Position numbers and translations under genes: made by a program. DNA of 64,000 nt from Opisthocomus hoazin (Eukaryota; Chordata; Aves; Opisthocomiformes; Opisthocomidae): NCBI RefSeq assembly GCF_030867145.1, contig NC_134442.1, positions 821,001-885,000 of the forward strand, given 5' to 3'. Below are positions 29,124 to 45,230 of the stretch, in pieces; position 1 is the first letter of the stretch; each line of letters begins with the position of its first letter. Below the pieces are notes generated by a model. The model saw only the letters and a program-made list of their open reading frames with translations, searched no databases and was not told the DNA's origin.

Positions 29124-30268
29124 CTTGTTTGGCAGGCACAGAGTGACTTCTGCCAGCCCAAGCCCTTACCAAGAGAAACAAGTCCTTCAGCTTCACCTCA
29201 GGCAGGCCGGCGTTTCACTGCGCATTTGGCCAACAGAGAAAGTGATGGAGGAAGGTGGGGTCATCCCAGATCACAAAACAACTCTTCTCTAGAGCTGAAA
29301 CTCAGCTTCTGGAATCTCCTGGCTCCGAGTCCTAGGAAATGTGCTTGATACGTCTGGGCTAGGCTCCTGAATCGTGAAGAAAAAGTTTTTCTTTGTGTAG
29401 GGGTGGCGCGACCACAGGTATTTCCAACATATTGTACAACCTCTCTTCTCCAGGAGAAACCTAGACTGAGAGAAGAAATGTGGAAATATCACCAGAGGAG
29501 GAGAGAGAAGGAGTGTGAGCTCGGGAAGGTGTGGATGCTGACAAGAAGCAGGTGCTCAAATGTTACTGCTTTGCACACACCCTGTGTGCTCACCTTCTCC
29601 CAGAATCCCACAGCTGTGTAGCAGGAGGCTTTGGTAGGGCAGTGTCAGCCTGACCTCAGCCGGGGCCTGGAGCAGAGCCTGCCCCTCCGACACCAGCATG
29701 GCTGCCTGGCAGCTGGGTGGGAAAATGGGAAATGGCAGCCCCCGGGGGAAGCAGGGTTGCCCGGGGAGTATCCCAATGCCATCCCTTCCTAGCAGCCCAA
29801 GGCAGCACAGCGCATGCTGACCCCGGGTGTCCTTACAGCAGAGCCCCAGCTGCCCTGCTGGAGCACAGAGACCCCGAGGGGAGGAGGAGGGGAGACGCTT
29901 TAGGCAGTCTGTTCCCTCCCCAGACACCCCCGGGCATGGAAAGGCCCCGCGCCCTGCCAAGCCGGCGAGTCGCCACTCATGCCGCGGTGCAGAGGTGGCC
30001 ACCTCCTGCGTGCTCTGGGCTGGCGCAGCCTTGCCCTGAGCCGGGGGAAGGTTCCCTGTGCCTCAGTCCAGAGTCCTCACCTGCAAAGCCTCATTTTCAG
30101 GGCCAAAATCCTCATTTTTGGGGCCCCAACCTGTCTGTTCTTGCCCACAGCCGCGTATTTCCCTGTCCCACTTCACCGCTCTCCACAGCTTCCCCGGGAG
30201 GGGACGTGATAGGGAGGTGCTGAGCTCTGCTGCTGGGGTCCAGGGACAGGACGCATGGGAACGGCTCA
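29124..30268. other. Spacer, unit 3
   Basis: Copy of 7440-8584; no gene recognised. Confidence 0.4.
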
Positions 30269-30429
30269 GAGCTGCGTCAGGGCGGGTTCAGCTGGGCTCA
30301 AGGATCCGTTTCTGCACCGAGAGGGCGGCCGGGCGCTGGGACAGGCTGCCTGAGAGGCGGTCGGTTCCCCCGGCCTGTCCGTGCCCAGGAGCCCTTTGGG
30401 CAGTGCCCTCCATGCTCTGCTGTCAGGCC
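30269..30429 (+). mobile_element. CR1 3'-UTR remnant, unit 3
   Basis: Copy of 8585-8745. Confidence 0.5.
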
Positions 30430-30613
30430 GGGCCAGCCCTGCAGGGCGGGCGATTGGATGGGGCGATGGCTGCCGCTCCCTCCCCAGCGGAAGCTCCCTG
30501 CTCTGCCGTGCCCACAGGGTCACCGGGAGCACCCAGCCCACCCTGTGGAGTTCATCACCACATCGCCTGGGAGCAGGGCAGGCACCGGCGGAGGGGAGAG
30601 CGGCCCCTCAGGC

Positions 30614-31059
30614 AGCCAATAGCGGAGAGCAGCACCTCAGGGGAGGGTGGGCCCCACACCATGGCAGAGCGACAGCCCAGGTAGCCAATCAGAGGTCACA
30701 TTTCAAATGAAGGGCAGGCACCCAGCGGGGCAGCCTGAACGCAAAGGGGGCCAATCAGAGGCAGCGTCACCTCAGGGGAAGGTGGGCACTGCATTTGGGC
30801 AGAGTGACAGCACTGTCAGCCAATGGCAGGTCATCACTTCAGGTGAAGGGCGGGCACTGCAGCCCAGCAGCCTGACCACCCGGGGTCCAATCAGAGGCAG
30901 CAGAACCTCAGGGGAGGGTGGGCATTGCATCTGGGCAGAGTGACAGCCCTGGCAGCCAATGGCAGGTCATTCCCTCAGGTGAAGGGCAGGCACTGTAACC
31001 CAGCAGCCTGACCACAAGGGGGCCAATCAGAGGCAGCAGCACCTCAGGGGAGGAGACTG
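30614..31059 (+). promoter_or_regulatory. CCAAT-box array, unit 3 (seven boxes)
   Basis: Boxes at 30616, 30685, 30751, 30820, 30887, 30956 and 31023, all seven kept as in unit 1. Confidence 0.65.
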
Positions 31060-31712
31060 ACAGCCCTCCCGACCTCTGCCGGCCAAGACTACATGGGAAG
31101 GAGGCGGGCCCTGCTTGCAGCCAGGCCCAGCTTCACCATGGCTCCTGTGGGGCCTGCCCCGAGGCCGCGCAGCCCCTGGACCAGGCCCAGGGCCCCTCCT
31201 CCCCCCTTCCACCGCTCCTCTCTGTCTCCTCTGCACCCCCCAGCTGTCCCCGTGTTCTGGAACCCCCCGTCTCCGTGATGCTGAGGCCGCCGGGGTGGCG
31301 GTGGGGTGGACAAGGCTGGGTGGGGGTGATGCTTGCCCTGGGGCCATCGGCTCCCCCACATCCCCTCCGCGCAGCCCCAGCGACCCCGCAGCAGCCTGCA
31401 GGGTCGTGAGGAGGGGCAGGACGTGGCTGCCGTCCAGTGTCTGCCCTGAGGTGGCGAGGACGGGGGGGATGTGGGGCTGGGGTCTGCCCCCCGAAGCAGG
31501 GGGGTCCCAGGGCTGATGCTCTCCCCCATCCCCACAGCTCCTGCACATCATCTCCTTCCTGACGCTGCCCGCCCTGCTGAGACGGGGCCAGACCTGCCCT
31601 TGCCTCCACGAGGGCTGCGACAGCGAGGCCGCCTGCACCTCCTCTGCACCGCTCTCTGCCTGCCGCCGCTAGCGCCCGCCCCTGCAAGAGGGCCACCATC
31701 CTCAGCTGTGAG
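31060..31712. other. GC-rich region after the CCAAT array, unit 3
   Basis: Copy of 9376-10028; no gene recognised. Right inverted-repeat arm at 31713-31753. Confidence 0.3.
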
Positions 31713-31761
31713 TCTGTCTTTGCCAAGGGACGGGGTGGGGGTGGCGCTTGGTCTCCAGGAC

Positions 31762-32660
31762 TCATCTTTAGCGTCCAAACTTTTATTGTAGGTTTTAATG
31801 CCTTCTTTTTAGGACCCAAAGCCTCCTTTTTAGGGTACAAACCCTCATTTCTAAGTTCCAAACCCACCTTTTAAGGTTCAAATGCTCATATTAAGGGCTC
31901 AAAGCAACATTTTGACGGTGCAGAGCCTCCTTTTCAGAGTCCAAAGCATTGTTTATAGGGTCCAAAGTCTCCATTTATGTACCCAACCCTCATCTTTAGC
32001 TTCAAAAGCCTGCTTTTCAGGAGCCAAAGCCTCCATGTAGAATCAAAACTGCTCCTTTAGACTTAGAAGTCTTGTTTGTTTAATGTCCCAAGCTTCATTC
32101 TGACGGTCTAAAATCCCATTTCAACAGCACAAAGCCCTGATTTTCAAACCCAAAGCATCACTTCAGGGCTTAAAATCATCAGAATTTCAGGGTTCAATGC
32201 CTCAATGTAATTTCCAAAGCCCCATTTTCAGGGCCCGGTGCTCCATTCTTAAGCCCCAAGCCATGCTTTGGTGGGTCTAAACTCTACTTTGGAGGGTCCG
32301 AAGCCCTCTTTTACACCTGAAAGCCTCCACTGGAGTGCCCAGAGCCCTCTATTTGGAACGAAATCTCCATTTGTGGAGGCCATGGAGGAACCAAGTCGTT
32401 CCCCTCCTTTTCAGGGTCTAAAGCGTTCTTTGTATCATCTAGCCCATCCTTTTGAGTGCCCAGAGCCCCATTTTCAGGGCTGAAGCCCTCATTTATGGGA
32501 TCCAAACCTGTCTTTTATCACTCACAACCTTCTTTTAGGGCCCACAGTTCCATTTTGAGGGTCCTAACTCTCATTTTGGAGGCAGAAAGCCTCTTTTTAG
32601 GCTCCAGAGCTATATTTCTAGCATCCAAAGCATCATTTTGACTTTCCAAAATCTTAGCTT
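31762..32660. repeat. Minisatellite A, between units 3 and 4
   Basis: Copy of the 10079-10976 block. Confidence 0.85.
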
Positions 32661-33553
32661 TGGTGGCAGAGCAGAGAGCAGCCTGGTTCCACTAAGCGCA
32701 AGGCTGCTCTCCCGCCTCGGCTGCCCTCAGCCCACCGTTGCTCTGCACACCGCTGCCCACGCGATGACCCACAGAGGTCCCTTCCAACCCCTAACACACC
32801 GCCCTGGCAGTTTGCCTGTGGAGCACTGGGGACAGCTGCCCAGGGGAACGGGGAGATGGCTCTGCCCCGTCCTGCTGCGAGAGCAGGGCTCAGCCCTGGT
32901 GCTGAGGGCACTGAGCGTCTGCCTTGCTGCTCTCCAGCTCCTCCGGCGTGCGTGGAGCCCTCCGTCACCAGGCATGGGAAGTGTGCGGCTCCAGCGTACG
33001 CACCCGTGGGTGTCCCAGGGCACACGTGGAGATCCCGCCTGGACCCGGGGAGTGACAGCTCTGCAGCCGCTCGTTCAGGCGAGGTGAGCACGCTTTGTTT
33101 TTGCCCTGCGTTAGTGGGGCACGAAGCACTCAGCCCAGCCCTTGAGCGGAGCTGTGCATGCTTTCAGCCAGCTGGCACTTGTGCCGCTGCTCAGGAGAGC
33201 CCCTGCAGGTGAAATTGCCGCCTTGGCTTGAAAAACAGGCCAGCACTTCCCTGCTCTTGGGCTGTTGTCCTCTGCCCTAGGTGATTCCTGCCCTGGCAAG
33301 TCCAAGAGACGCCTCTGTGAATGCCCGCCTGTGCAGTGCGTGTCCTTCTGGCCTGGGGCCGTCAAAGCAGATCTCCCTGCAGCTAAGTGATGGCTGGGAA
33401 ATGCGTACCCTTGCGGCCCCAGTGTCCTCCAGTGACAACCTGCTGGTCAGCTGAGTCCCCAGGGCTGGCTCAAAGCCTGCACAGTGGGACGAAACTGCTG
33501 CCTCACAAGACCTCTTTCTGTCCTACAAGAGGTCGATGGTGATAGCACCATCT
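32661..33553. other. GC-rich intergenic segment, unit 4
   Basis: Copy of the unit-2 segment (GAGCACTGG variant at 32821 shared with unit 2 only); CR1 scrap at 32763-32789. Confidence 0.5.
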
Positions 33554-34389
33554 GGAGGGCCCAAAGCCTTTTTTTAGGGTCCAAACCCTCCTTTGCAGGG
33601 TCAAACCCTCATTGATAAGTTGCAAGCTTCGCTTTTACAATTCACAGACTCCTTTTAAGGGACCAAAGCATTCTCTTGAAGGCCCAAAGTCTGATTTGGG
33701 TGTCAAAGGGCTCCTTTTTAGAGTCCAAAGCCTTATTTGTAGGGTCTAAAGTCTCCTTTCATGGCACCAAAGCCTCATTATCTGGATCCATAGCCTAATT
33801 TAGAGGATCCAGTTGGCAAGCTGGAGGGCCCAAAGCCTCATTTTAGCATCCAAACTGCTCATTTTGGGTACAAAGCCTCACTTGTTTAATGACCGAAGCC
33901 TCATTTGGAGGCTCCAAAGACCTGTTTTTAGCATACAGAGCCCTAGCTTTTGGCACCAAAACATCATGTGAGGGCAAAAGTCCTGATTTGAGGGTTCAGC
34001 ATCTCATTTTCATTTCCAAAGCCTTATTTTCACATCCCAATGCCCCATGCTTCAGGCCCAAACTCTTTTTTGGAGAGTCCAAAGTCTCATTTCTAGGGCC
34101 AAAACCCTCTTACAGCTCTAGGCCTGCACTGGAGTGTTTCGTTTTATGGGGCAACAGAGGAACCAAGAGGTTCCCCTCCTTTGCAGGGCCCAAAGCGTCA
34201 TTTGTAGACACTCTCCACCCATTTTAGGTCCCACAGCCTTATTCGCAGGGCGAAAATCTTCATTTTTTTGGGTCCAAAGCTGTCTTTTATTAGCCATAGT
34301 CTTTCTTAGGGCACACCGTTCCCTTGTTAGGGTTTAAACTCTCACTTTCAGAGCAGAAAGCATCTTTTTAGGATCCAAAGCTCTATTGG
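33554..34389. repeat. Minisatellite B, unit 4
   Basis: Copy of the unit-2 block. Confidence 0.85.
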
Positions 34390-34786
34390 TAGTGACCTCC
34401 CCAGGGCCAGGACTCTGCGCTTCCCCTGGCTGCACTTGTTGGGGCTCTGCTGGGGCAGGGTGCGACCCTGGGCTGGTGCAGAGAGCAGCACCACGTCGTG
34501 ACTCTGTGCAGGAGCAGGGTTTTGGGTGCCACCGTCGCGAGGCTGCGCCCAGCAGTGCAGGCTGGTCGGGGAGCAGCGCCCCGAGACGTGGGGGCAGAGG
34601 GTGCGGGAAGAGGGGGACAGGCCTGGGGTGCTGAGCGATGGGGCACGGGCTGGCTCTGGAGACCCCCGGGCTGGAGACATCTGCCCCGGGACCAGTGCAG
34701 AGCTGCAGGCCTGGAGCTGGGCAGCACTTGCCTTGGGGGAGAACAACAAAATAGTGCCTGGCACGCGCAGAAGGACCCCTCAGCGT

Positions 34787-35455
34787 TCACATCCCACCCC
34801 TCCCTGTAAAAGAAAAGCTAAAAAGGGTGAGGACAGCAAAGCCATCTGCGCTGTTGGTAACACTGAGACTTTTTCTGTCATTTTCATGCGTTTCTTGTAT
34901 TTGGCTAATGGGATCTGGGAGCCCTTGAGGGCCAGCGTGTGGCGCAGCTGGTGGCCCAGTCCTGGTTCGGCCGTCTGGCGAGGGCCCCTCCAGGGTCCCT
35001 GGTGTGGTGCTGGCCTCTTGTTGGCTGGAGAGTCCTCGGAGCTGCTGGTGCTCCTCTTTGGGGGTGGCCGTGGCCCCCCGGGGGCGTTCCCTGCCCCAGC
35101 TGGTAGTGGAGAGCCTGGGCACAGCCTCCCCAGGCTCCTCCTGGGACTCTTCTTGCTCCGTGGGGATGGCAGCGGGAGCAGCGGGGCAGCTGCCAGGTGC
35201 CCACCAAAAGCGGCGCATGAGGTGCCGAGGAGCTCGTCCGTGCCGGATCTTGCAGGGCTGCCGGGGGAGGCAGAGACCCTCCTCAGGAGGCAGCGGGGCC
35301 GGGGGCATCTTGGTCAACATGGCCATGATGGTGTCTTCCACCATAGCTGCCTCCAACCCCCTGTTGTCAAAGATCTGCTCCAGCTTCTGCTGGACCCAGG
35401 GCTGCAGGGTCTGCAGGAGCATTGGGTGGTTCTGGAAAAGGTTCATCCCGTTCGG
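34787..35455 (-). pseudogene. Topors-like fragment, unit 4
   Basis: Shares the unit-2 substitutions but not its local frameshift pair, so that frameshift arose in unit 2 or was repaired here by conversion. Confidence 0.5.
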
Positions 35456-35648
35456 GATACAATATAATACAGACAATAATAAACTGTATAGCGCAGTCCC
35501 ATACCTACCATACCCACAATACCCACAATAGCTGCAAAACAATAAAAACTACACAATACGTACTGTACAGAGCAATGCATACTCTACATACAGTAATCTA
35601 CATGCAACATATTATAAAACAAAATACCTTAGAAAACTAAACACTCGA
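35456..35648. repeat. TACAATAC-type repeat, unit 4
   Basis: Copy of 2927-3119; left inverted-repeat arm at 35653-35693. Confidence 0.7.
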
Positions 35649-36303
35649 GAATGACCAAGCGCCACCCCCACCCCGTCCCTTGGCAATGACAGAGCCAGCG
35701 TGGAGCGTGCTCCATCTGTGTTTCGCTGTGCTTTGTGCAGGACAGGATGGCAGTGCTTGGCTATGCTTGGTTGATTTGGCTTGCACATCCCTGCTTGCCT
35801 GCCGCGGCTGTAAGCAGATTGGCTCTTCAGCCCCCAACCAGGTGCCTACTGCCTGTAGTAGTTCCGTTCTGCGGTGTCAGTTTCTTTGGGAAGGACCTGG
35901 TGGCAAGCGGCTGCGCAGAGCGGGGTGGCAGTGAACTTCCCAAAGAGGCTATGGTGCCACACTTGGTTTTCCCGGCTAGCTGTTAGCAGGCAGCACTGGG
36001 AGGCAGGCGCTGCTGCCTGCCACGAGGTCTGCAGAGCCTCGTCCCGCAAGCAGAGCATTCAGCGGGGGTCTGCTGGGGGTGTCCGAGCCCAGCTTCTGCC
36101 TCCCCTCCTGCTCGGAACCCTCCATGTTGCCCGCCCCCCCCTAGAATCCACCGTGCCCAGCACCCGGAACCAGCCACTCTGTGACATCAGCCACGGGGCC
36201 AAGGGTTCCCTGGGCAGCGGGACTGCTGCAGGCACTACGTCGGCTGCTGCACTGCTGGCCACCAGCTCTCGCTTCTTGCAGCTGCCACGTGCCGCTGGCA
36301 GCC

Positions 36304-38785
<2,482 letters not shown>

Positions 38786-38913
38786 GGAGCAGGATCAACA
38801 GGAACCAGCGCAGGCTGCACTGGACCATGATCATTTCCTTCTGGGGCAATGCCTGCTGCTCCAAAGGCAGCTTCAGCATCAAAGGCCTGCTCTGTGCTGC
38901 CCGCTCTCCTCCC

Positions 38914-39315
38914 TGTGGAGTATGAAGCAGTAAGGGACTGGGGACGTGAGCAATCCAGCATTTCTCTAGAAGGCCATGAAGCCTTAGCCTAAGGCCGCAG
39001 AGCCTTAGCATAAGGCCGCAAGGGCATCCAGAGGACAAACTGCGGTTGGAATGAGGAAGTAAGAATGCAGAGACAAACAACTCCCAGATGCCAAAGAGGA
39101 ACTTGCGGCCTACAAGAAGGCCACGAGCACTGCGCGTGAGCTAGTGACGCACACCAATCATAATCGAGTTACTGTGTGAGTTAAATTGATTATCACCAAT
39201 GGGGGATCGCCGCGTATGTAGTGGGGAATATAAAAGTGAGCTATCTGAGGCTAATAAACGGCTTGTACGTGATCACATTGATCATCGTGTCGAGTCCAGT
39301 TCTTCCTCCGCAACA
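38914..39315 (+). mobile_element. Solo LTR, unit 4
   Basis: 402 bp, B-subtype sequence as in unit 2; target remnants at 38908-38913 and 39316-39321. Confidence 0.8.
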
Positions 39316-39363
39316 CTTCCTAGTGCACACAAATGCTGAAGCTGACTTAGTTCTTGGAATAAA

Positions 39364-39790
39364 GTTGCCAGGTTTCACAGTTAACCGTGCCTGAGTCCAA
39401 TTCACTCTCGTGCGCAAGGCAAGGATTTCCACGCCCGGCAAAATGAGGCTGCAGGCAGTCAAGGAGGGCACAAAGGGCAAGAGTCGCTCAGCAGGGCTGA
39501 CACCATGCCTGGTCAGACAGGAGCGTGCTCAGAGCCACCATGGCATGAAGAAGACTGGCACATTGAGGCTAGAAAGAGGATGCAAAATAATGATGTGACG
39601 TGCAGACAACTCTGGGGATGATGATTAGGACGTGGTTGAAGCCTTTGCTAAACAGAAAGATGAAAGAAAGCTGGCAGGAGTTACAGTGCCATGAGGAAGA
39701 GCCAGATGTCACCAGAAGTTAAGGGGGAATGGTGTGAGAGGTGGCCAGACTTCAGCAATATCTGAAGGAAGAGCTGGGGTCATTCTGGGG
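39364..39790. other. Spacer downstream of acrosin, unit 4
   Basis: Copy of 6836-7262; no gene seen. Confidence 0.4.
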
Positions 39791-39967
39791 ACAACATCAC
39801 GCAGAGGAACGACATTGCCTTGCTGGAATTGGACCAGCCTGTCCAGTGCGGCTACTACGTGCAGCTTGCCTGTGTGCCCGACGCCTGGTTGAGAGTGTCG
39901 CAGCTGAGAATCTGCTACATCAGTGGCTGGGGTTCCACGACTGCAAGAGGTGAGTTCCCAAAAGGGA
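39791..39967 (+). pseudogene. Duplicated acrosin exon 3 fragment, unit 4
   Basis: Same extent as in unit 1, donor kept. Confidence 0.85.
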
Positions 39968-41109
39968 CTTGTTTGGCAGGCACAGAGTGACTTCTGCCAG
40001 CCCAAGCCCTTACCAAGAGAAACAAGTCCTTCAGCTTCACCTCAGGCAGGCCGGCGTTTCACTGCGCATTTGGCCAACAGAGAAAGTGATGGAGGAAGGT
40101 GGGGTCATCCCAGATCACAAAACAACTCTTCTCCAGAGCTGAAACTCAGCTTCTGGAATCTCCTGGCTCCTAGTCCTGGGTAATGTGCTTGATACGTCTG
40201 GGCTAAGCTCCTGAATCGTGAAGAAAAAGTTTTTCTTTGTGTAGGGGTGGCGCGACCACAGGTATTTCCAACATATTGTACAACCTCTCTTCTCCAGGAG
40301 AAACCTAGACTGAGAGAAGAAATGTGGAAATATCACCAGAGGAGGAGAGAGAAGGAGTGTGAGCTCGGGAAGGTGTGGATGCTGACAAGAAGCAGGTGCT
40401 CAAATGTTACTGCTTTGCACACACCCTGTGTGCTCACCTTCTCCCAGAATCCCACAGCTGTGTAGCAGGAGGCTTTGGTAGGGCAGTGTCAGCCTCACCT
40501 CAGCCGGGGCCTGGAGCAGAGCCTGCCCCTCCGACACCAGCATGGCTGCCTGGCAGCTGGGTGGGAAAATGGGAAATGGCAGCCCCCGGGGGAAGCAGGG
40601 TTGCCCGGGGAGTATCCCAATGCCATCCCTTCCCAGCAGCCCACGGCAGCACAGCGCATGCTGACCCCGGGTGTCCTTACAGCAGAGCCCCAGCTGCCCC
40701 GCTGGAGCACAGAGACCTGGAGGGGAGGAGGAGGGGAGACGCTTTAGGCAGCCTGCCCCCTCCCCAGACACCCCCGGGCATGGAAAGGCCCCGCGCCCTG
40801 CCAAGCCGGCGAGTCGCCACTCGTGCCGCGGTGCAGAGGTGGCCACCTCCTGCGTGCTCTGGGATGGCGCAGCCTTGCCCTGAGCCAGGGGAAGGTTCCC
40901 TGTGCCTCAGTCCAGAGTCCTCACCTGCAAAGCCTCCTTTTCCGGGCCAAAATCCTCATTTTTGGGGCCCCAACCTGTCTGTTCTTGCCCACAGCCGCGT
41001 ATTTCCCTGTCCCACTTCGCTCTCCACAGCTTCCCCAGCAGGGGACGTGAGAGGGAGGTGCTGAGCTCTGCTGCTGGGGTCCAGGGACAGGACGCATGGG
41101 AACGGCTCA
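39968..41109. other. Spacer, unit 4
   Basis: Copy of the unit-2 spacer; no gene recognised. Confidence 0.4.
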
Positions 41110-41270
41110 GAGCTGCGTCAGGGCGGGTTCAGCTGGGCTCAAGGATCCGTTTCTGCACCGAGAGTGCGGCCGGGCGCTGGGACAGGCTGCCTGAGAGGTG
41201 GTCGGTGCCCCCGGCCTGTCCGTGCCCAGGAGCCCTTTGGGCAGTACCCTCCATGCTGTGCTGTCAGGCC
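41110..41270 (+). mobile_element. CR1 3'-UTR remnant, unit 4
   Basis: Copy of 19426-19586. Confidence 0.5.
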
Positions 41271-41454
41271 GGGCCAGCCCTGCAGGGCGGGCGATTGGAC
41301 GGGGCGATGGCTGCCGCTCCCTCCCCAGCGGAAGCTCCCTGCTCTGCCGTGCCCACAGGGTCACCGCGAGCACCCAGCCCACCCTGTGGAGTTCATCACC
41401 ACATCGCCTGGGAGCAGGGCAGGCACCGGCGGAGGGGAGAGTGGCCCCTCAGGC

Positions 41455-41900
41455 AGCCAATAGCGGAGAGCAGCACCTCAGGGGAGGGTGGGCCCCACAC
41501 CATGGCAGAGCGACAGCCCAGGTAGCCAATCAGAGGTCACATTTCAAATGAAGGGCAGGCACCCAGCAGGGCAGCCTGAACGCAAAGGGGGCCAATCAGA
41601 GGCAGCGTCACCTCAGGGGAGGGTGGGCACTGCATCTGGGCAGAGTGACAGCACTGTCAGCCAATGGCAGGTCATCACTTCAGGTGAAGGGCGGGCACTG
41701 CAGCCCAGCAGCCTGACCACCTGGGTTCGAATCAGAGGCAGCAGCACCTCAGGGGCGGGTGGGCATTGCATCTGGGCAGAGTGACAGCCCTGGCAGCCAA
41801 TGGCAGGTCATTCCCTCAGGTGAAGGGCAGGCACTGTAACCCAGCAGCCTGACCACCCGGGGGCCAATCAGAGGCAGCAGCACCTCAGGGGAGGAGACTG
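41455..41900 (+). promoter_or_regulatory. CCAAT-box array, unit 4 (six of seven intact)
   Basis: Boxes at 41457, 41526, 41592, 41661, 41797 and 41864; the fifth (41728) reads CGAAT as in unit 2. Confidence 0.6.
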
Positions 41901-42554
41901 ACAGCCCTCCCGACCTCTGCCGGCCAAGACTACATGGGAAGGAGGCGGGCCCTGCTTGCAGCCAGGCCCAGCTTCACCATGGCTCCTGTGGGGCCTGCCC
42001 CGAGGCCGCGCAGCCCCTGGACCAGGCCCAGGGCCCCTCCTCCCCCCTTCCACCGCTCCTCTCTGTCTCCTCTGCACCCCCCAGCTGTCCCCGTGTTCTG
42101 GAACCCCCCGTCTCCGTGATGCTGAGGCCGCCGGGGTGGCGGTGGGGTGGACAAGGCTGGGTGGGGGTGATGCTTGCCCTGGGGCCATCGGCTCCCCCAC
42201 ATCCCCTCCGCGCAGCCCCAGCGACCCCGCAGCAGCCTGCAGGGTCGTGAGGAGGGGCAGGACGTGGCTGCCGTCCAGTGTCTGCCCTGAGGTGGCGAGG
42301 ACGGGGGGGATGTGGGGCTGGGGTCTGCCCCCCGAAGCAGGGGGGTCCCAGGGCTGATGCTCTCCCCCATCCCCACAGCTCCTGCACATCATCTCCTTCC
42401 TGACACTGCCCGCCCTGCTGAGACGGGGCCAGACCTGCCCTTGCCTCCACGAGGGCTGCGACAGCGAGGCCGCCTGCACCTCCTCTGCACCGCTCTCTGC
42501 CCCGCAACCGCCAGTGCCTGCCCCTGCAAGAGGGCCACCATCCTCAGCTGTGAG
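41901..42554. other. GC-rich region after the CCAAT array, unit 4
   Basis: Copy of the unit-2 region; no gene recognised. Right inverted-repeat arm at 42555-42595. Confidence 0.3.
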
Positions 42555-42602
42555 TCTGTCATTGCCAAGGGACGGGGTGGGGGTGGCGCTTGGTCTCCAG
42601 GA

Positions 42603-43501
42603 CTCATCTTTAGCGTCCAAACTTTTATTGTAGGTTTTAATGCCTTCTTTTTAGGACCCAAAGCCTCCTTTTTAGGGTACAAACCCTCATTTCTAAGTTC
42701 CAAACCCACCTTTTAAGGTTCAAAGCTCATATTAAGGGCTCAAAGCAACATTTTGACGGTGCAGAGCCTCCTTTTCAGAGTCCAAAGCATTGTTTATAGG
42801 GTCCAAAGTCTCCATTTATGTACCCAACCCTCATCTTTAGCTTCAAAAGCCTGCTTTTCAGGAGCCAAAGCCTCCATGTAGAATCAAAACTGCTCCTTTA
42901 GACTTAGAAGTCTTGTTTGTTTAATGTCCCAAGCTTCATTCTGACGGTCTAAAATCCCATTTCAACAGCACAAAGCCCTGATTTTCAAACCCAAAGCATC
43001 ACTTCAGGGCTTAAAATCATCAGAATTTCAGGGTTCAATGCCTCAATGTAATTTCCAAAGCCCCATTTTCAGGGCCCAGTGCTCCATTCTTACGCCCCAA
43101 GCCATCCTTTGGCGGGTCTAAACTCTACTTTGGAGGGTCCGAAGCCCTCTTTCACACCTGAAAGCCTCCACTGGAGTGCCCAGAGCCCTCTATTTGGAAC
43201 GAAATCTCCATTTGTGGAGGCCATGGAGGAACCAAGTCGTTCCCCTCCTTTTCAGGGTCTAAAGCGTTCTTTGTATCATCTAGCCCATCCTTTTGAGTGC
43301 CCAGAGCCCCATTTTCAGGGCTGAAGCCCTCATTTATGGGATCCAAACCTGTCTTTTATCACTCACAACCTTCTTTTAGGGCCCACAGTTCCATTTTGAG
43401 GGTCCTAACTCTCATTTTGGAGGCAGAAAGCCTCTTTTTAGGCTCCAGAGCTATATTTCTAGCATCCAAAGCATCATTTTGACTTTCCAAAATCTTAGCT
43501 T
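42603..43501. repeat. Minisatellite A, between units 4 and 5
   Basis: Copy of the unit-2 block, including its one-base deletion (near 42725). Confidence 0.85.
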
Positions 43502-44394
43502 TGGTGGCAGAGCAGAGAGCAGCCTGGTTCCACTAAGCGCAAGGCTGCTCTCCCGCCTCGGCTGCCCTCAGCCCACCGTTGCTCTGCACACCGCTGCCCA
43601 CGCGATGACCCACAGAGGTCCCTTCCAACCCCTAACACACCGCCCTGGCAGTTTGCCTGTGGAGCGCTGGGGACAGCTGCCCAGGGGAACGGGGAGATGG
43701 CTCTGCCCCGTCCTGCTGCGAGAGCAGGGCTCAGCCCTGGTGCTGAGGGCACTGAGCGTCTGCCTTGCTGCTCTCCAGCTCCTCCGGCGTGCGTGGAGCC
43801 CTCCGTCACCAGGCATGGGAAGTGTGCGGCTCCAGCGTACGCACCCGTGGGTGTCCCAGGGCACACGTGGAGATCCCGCCTGGACCCGGGGAGTGACAGC
43901 TTTGCAGCCGCTCGTTCAGGCAAGGTGAGCACGCTTTGTTTTTGCCCTGCGTTAGTGGGGCACGAAGCACTCAGCCCAGCCCTTGAGCGGAGCTGTGCAT
44001 GCTTTCAGCCAGCTGGCACTTGTGCCGCTGCTCAGGAGAGCCCCTGCAGGTGAAATTGCCGCCTTGGCTTGAAGAACAGGCCAGCACTTCCCTGCTCTTG
44101 GGCTGTTGTCCTCTGCCCTAGGTGATTCCTGCCCTGGCAAGTCCAAGAGACGCCTCTGTGAATGCCCGCCTGTGCAGTGCGTGTCCTTCTGGCCTGGGGC
44201 CGTCAAAGCAGATCTCCCTGCAGCTAAGTGATGGCTGGGAAATGCATACCCTTGCGGCCCCAGTGTCCTCCAGTGACAACCTGCTGGTCAGCTGAGTCCC
44301 CAGGGCTGGCTCAAAGCCTGCACAGCGGGACGAAACTGCTGCCTCACAAGACCTCTTTCTGTCCTACAAGAGGTCGATGGTGATAGCACCATCT
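43502..44394. other. GC-rich intergenic segment, unit 5
   Basis: Copy of the unit-3 segment; CR1 scrap at 43604-43630. No gene recognised. Confidence 0.5.
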
Positions 44395-45230
44395 GGAGGG
44401 CCCAAAGCCTTTTTTTAGGGTCCAAACCCTCCTTTGCAGGGTCAAACCCTCATTGATAAGTTGCAAGCTTCGCTTTTACAATTCACAGACTCCTTTTAAG
44501 GGACCAAAGCATTCTCTTGAAGGCCCAAAGTCTGATTTGGGTGTCAAAGGGCTCCTTTTTAGAGTCCAAAGCCTTATTTGTAGGGTCTAAAGTCTCCTTT
44601 CATGGCACCAAAGCCTCATTATCTGGATCCATAGCCTAATTTAGAGGATCCAGTCGGCAAGCTGGAGGGTCCAAAGCCTCATTTTAGCATCCAAACTGCT
44701 CATTTTGGGTACAAAGCCTCACTTGTTTAATGACCGAAGCCTCATTTGGAGGCTCCAAAGACCTGTTTTTAGCATACAGAGCCCTAGCTTTTGGCACCAA
44801 AACATCATGTGAGGGCAAAAGTCCTGATTTGAGGGTTCAGCATCTCATTTTCATTTCCAAAGCCTTATTTTCACATCCCAACGCCCCATGCTTCAGGCCC
44901 AAACTCTTTTTTGGAGAGTCCAAAGTCTCATTTCTAGGGCCAAACCCCTCTTACAGCTCTAGGCCTGCACTGGAGTGTTTCGTTTTATGGGGCAACAGAG
45001 GAACCAAGAGGTTCCCCTCCTTTGCAGGGCCCAAAGCGTCATTTGTAGACACTCTCCACCCATTTTAGGTCCCACAGCCTTATTCGCAGGGCGAAAATCC
45101 TCATTTTTTTGGGTCCAAAGCTGTCTTTTATTAGCCATAGTCTTTCTTAGGGCACACCGTTCCCTTGTTAGGGTTTAAACCCTCACTTTCAGAGCAGAAA
45201 GCATCTTTTTAGGATCCAAAGCTCTATTGG
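44395..45230. repeat. Minisatellite B, unit 5
   Basis: Same block as unit 1 with a few substitutions, for example near 45100 and 45181. Confidence 0.85.
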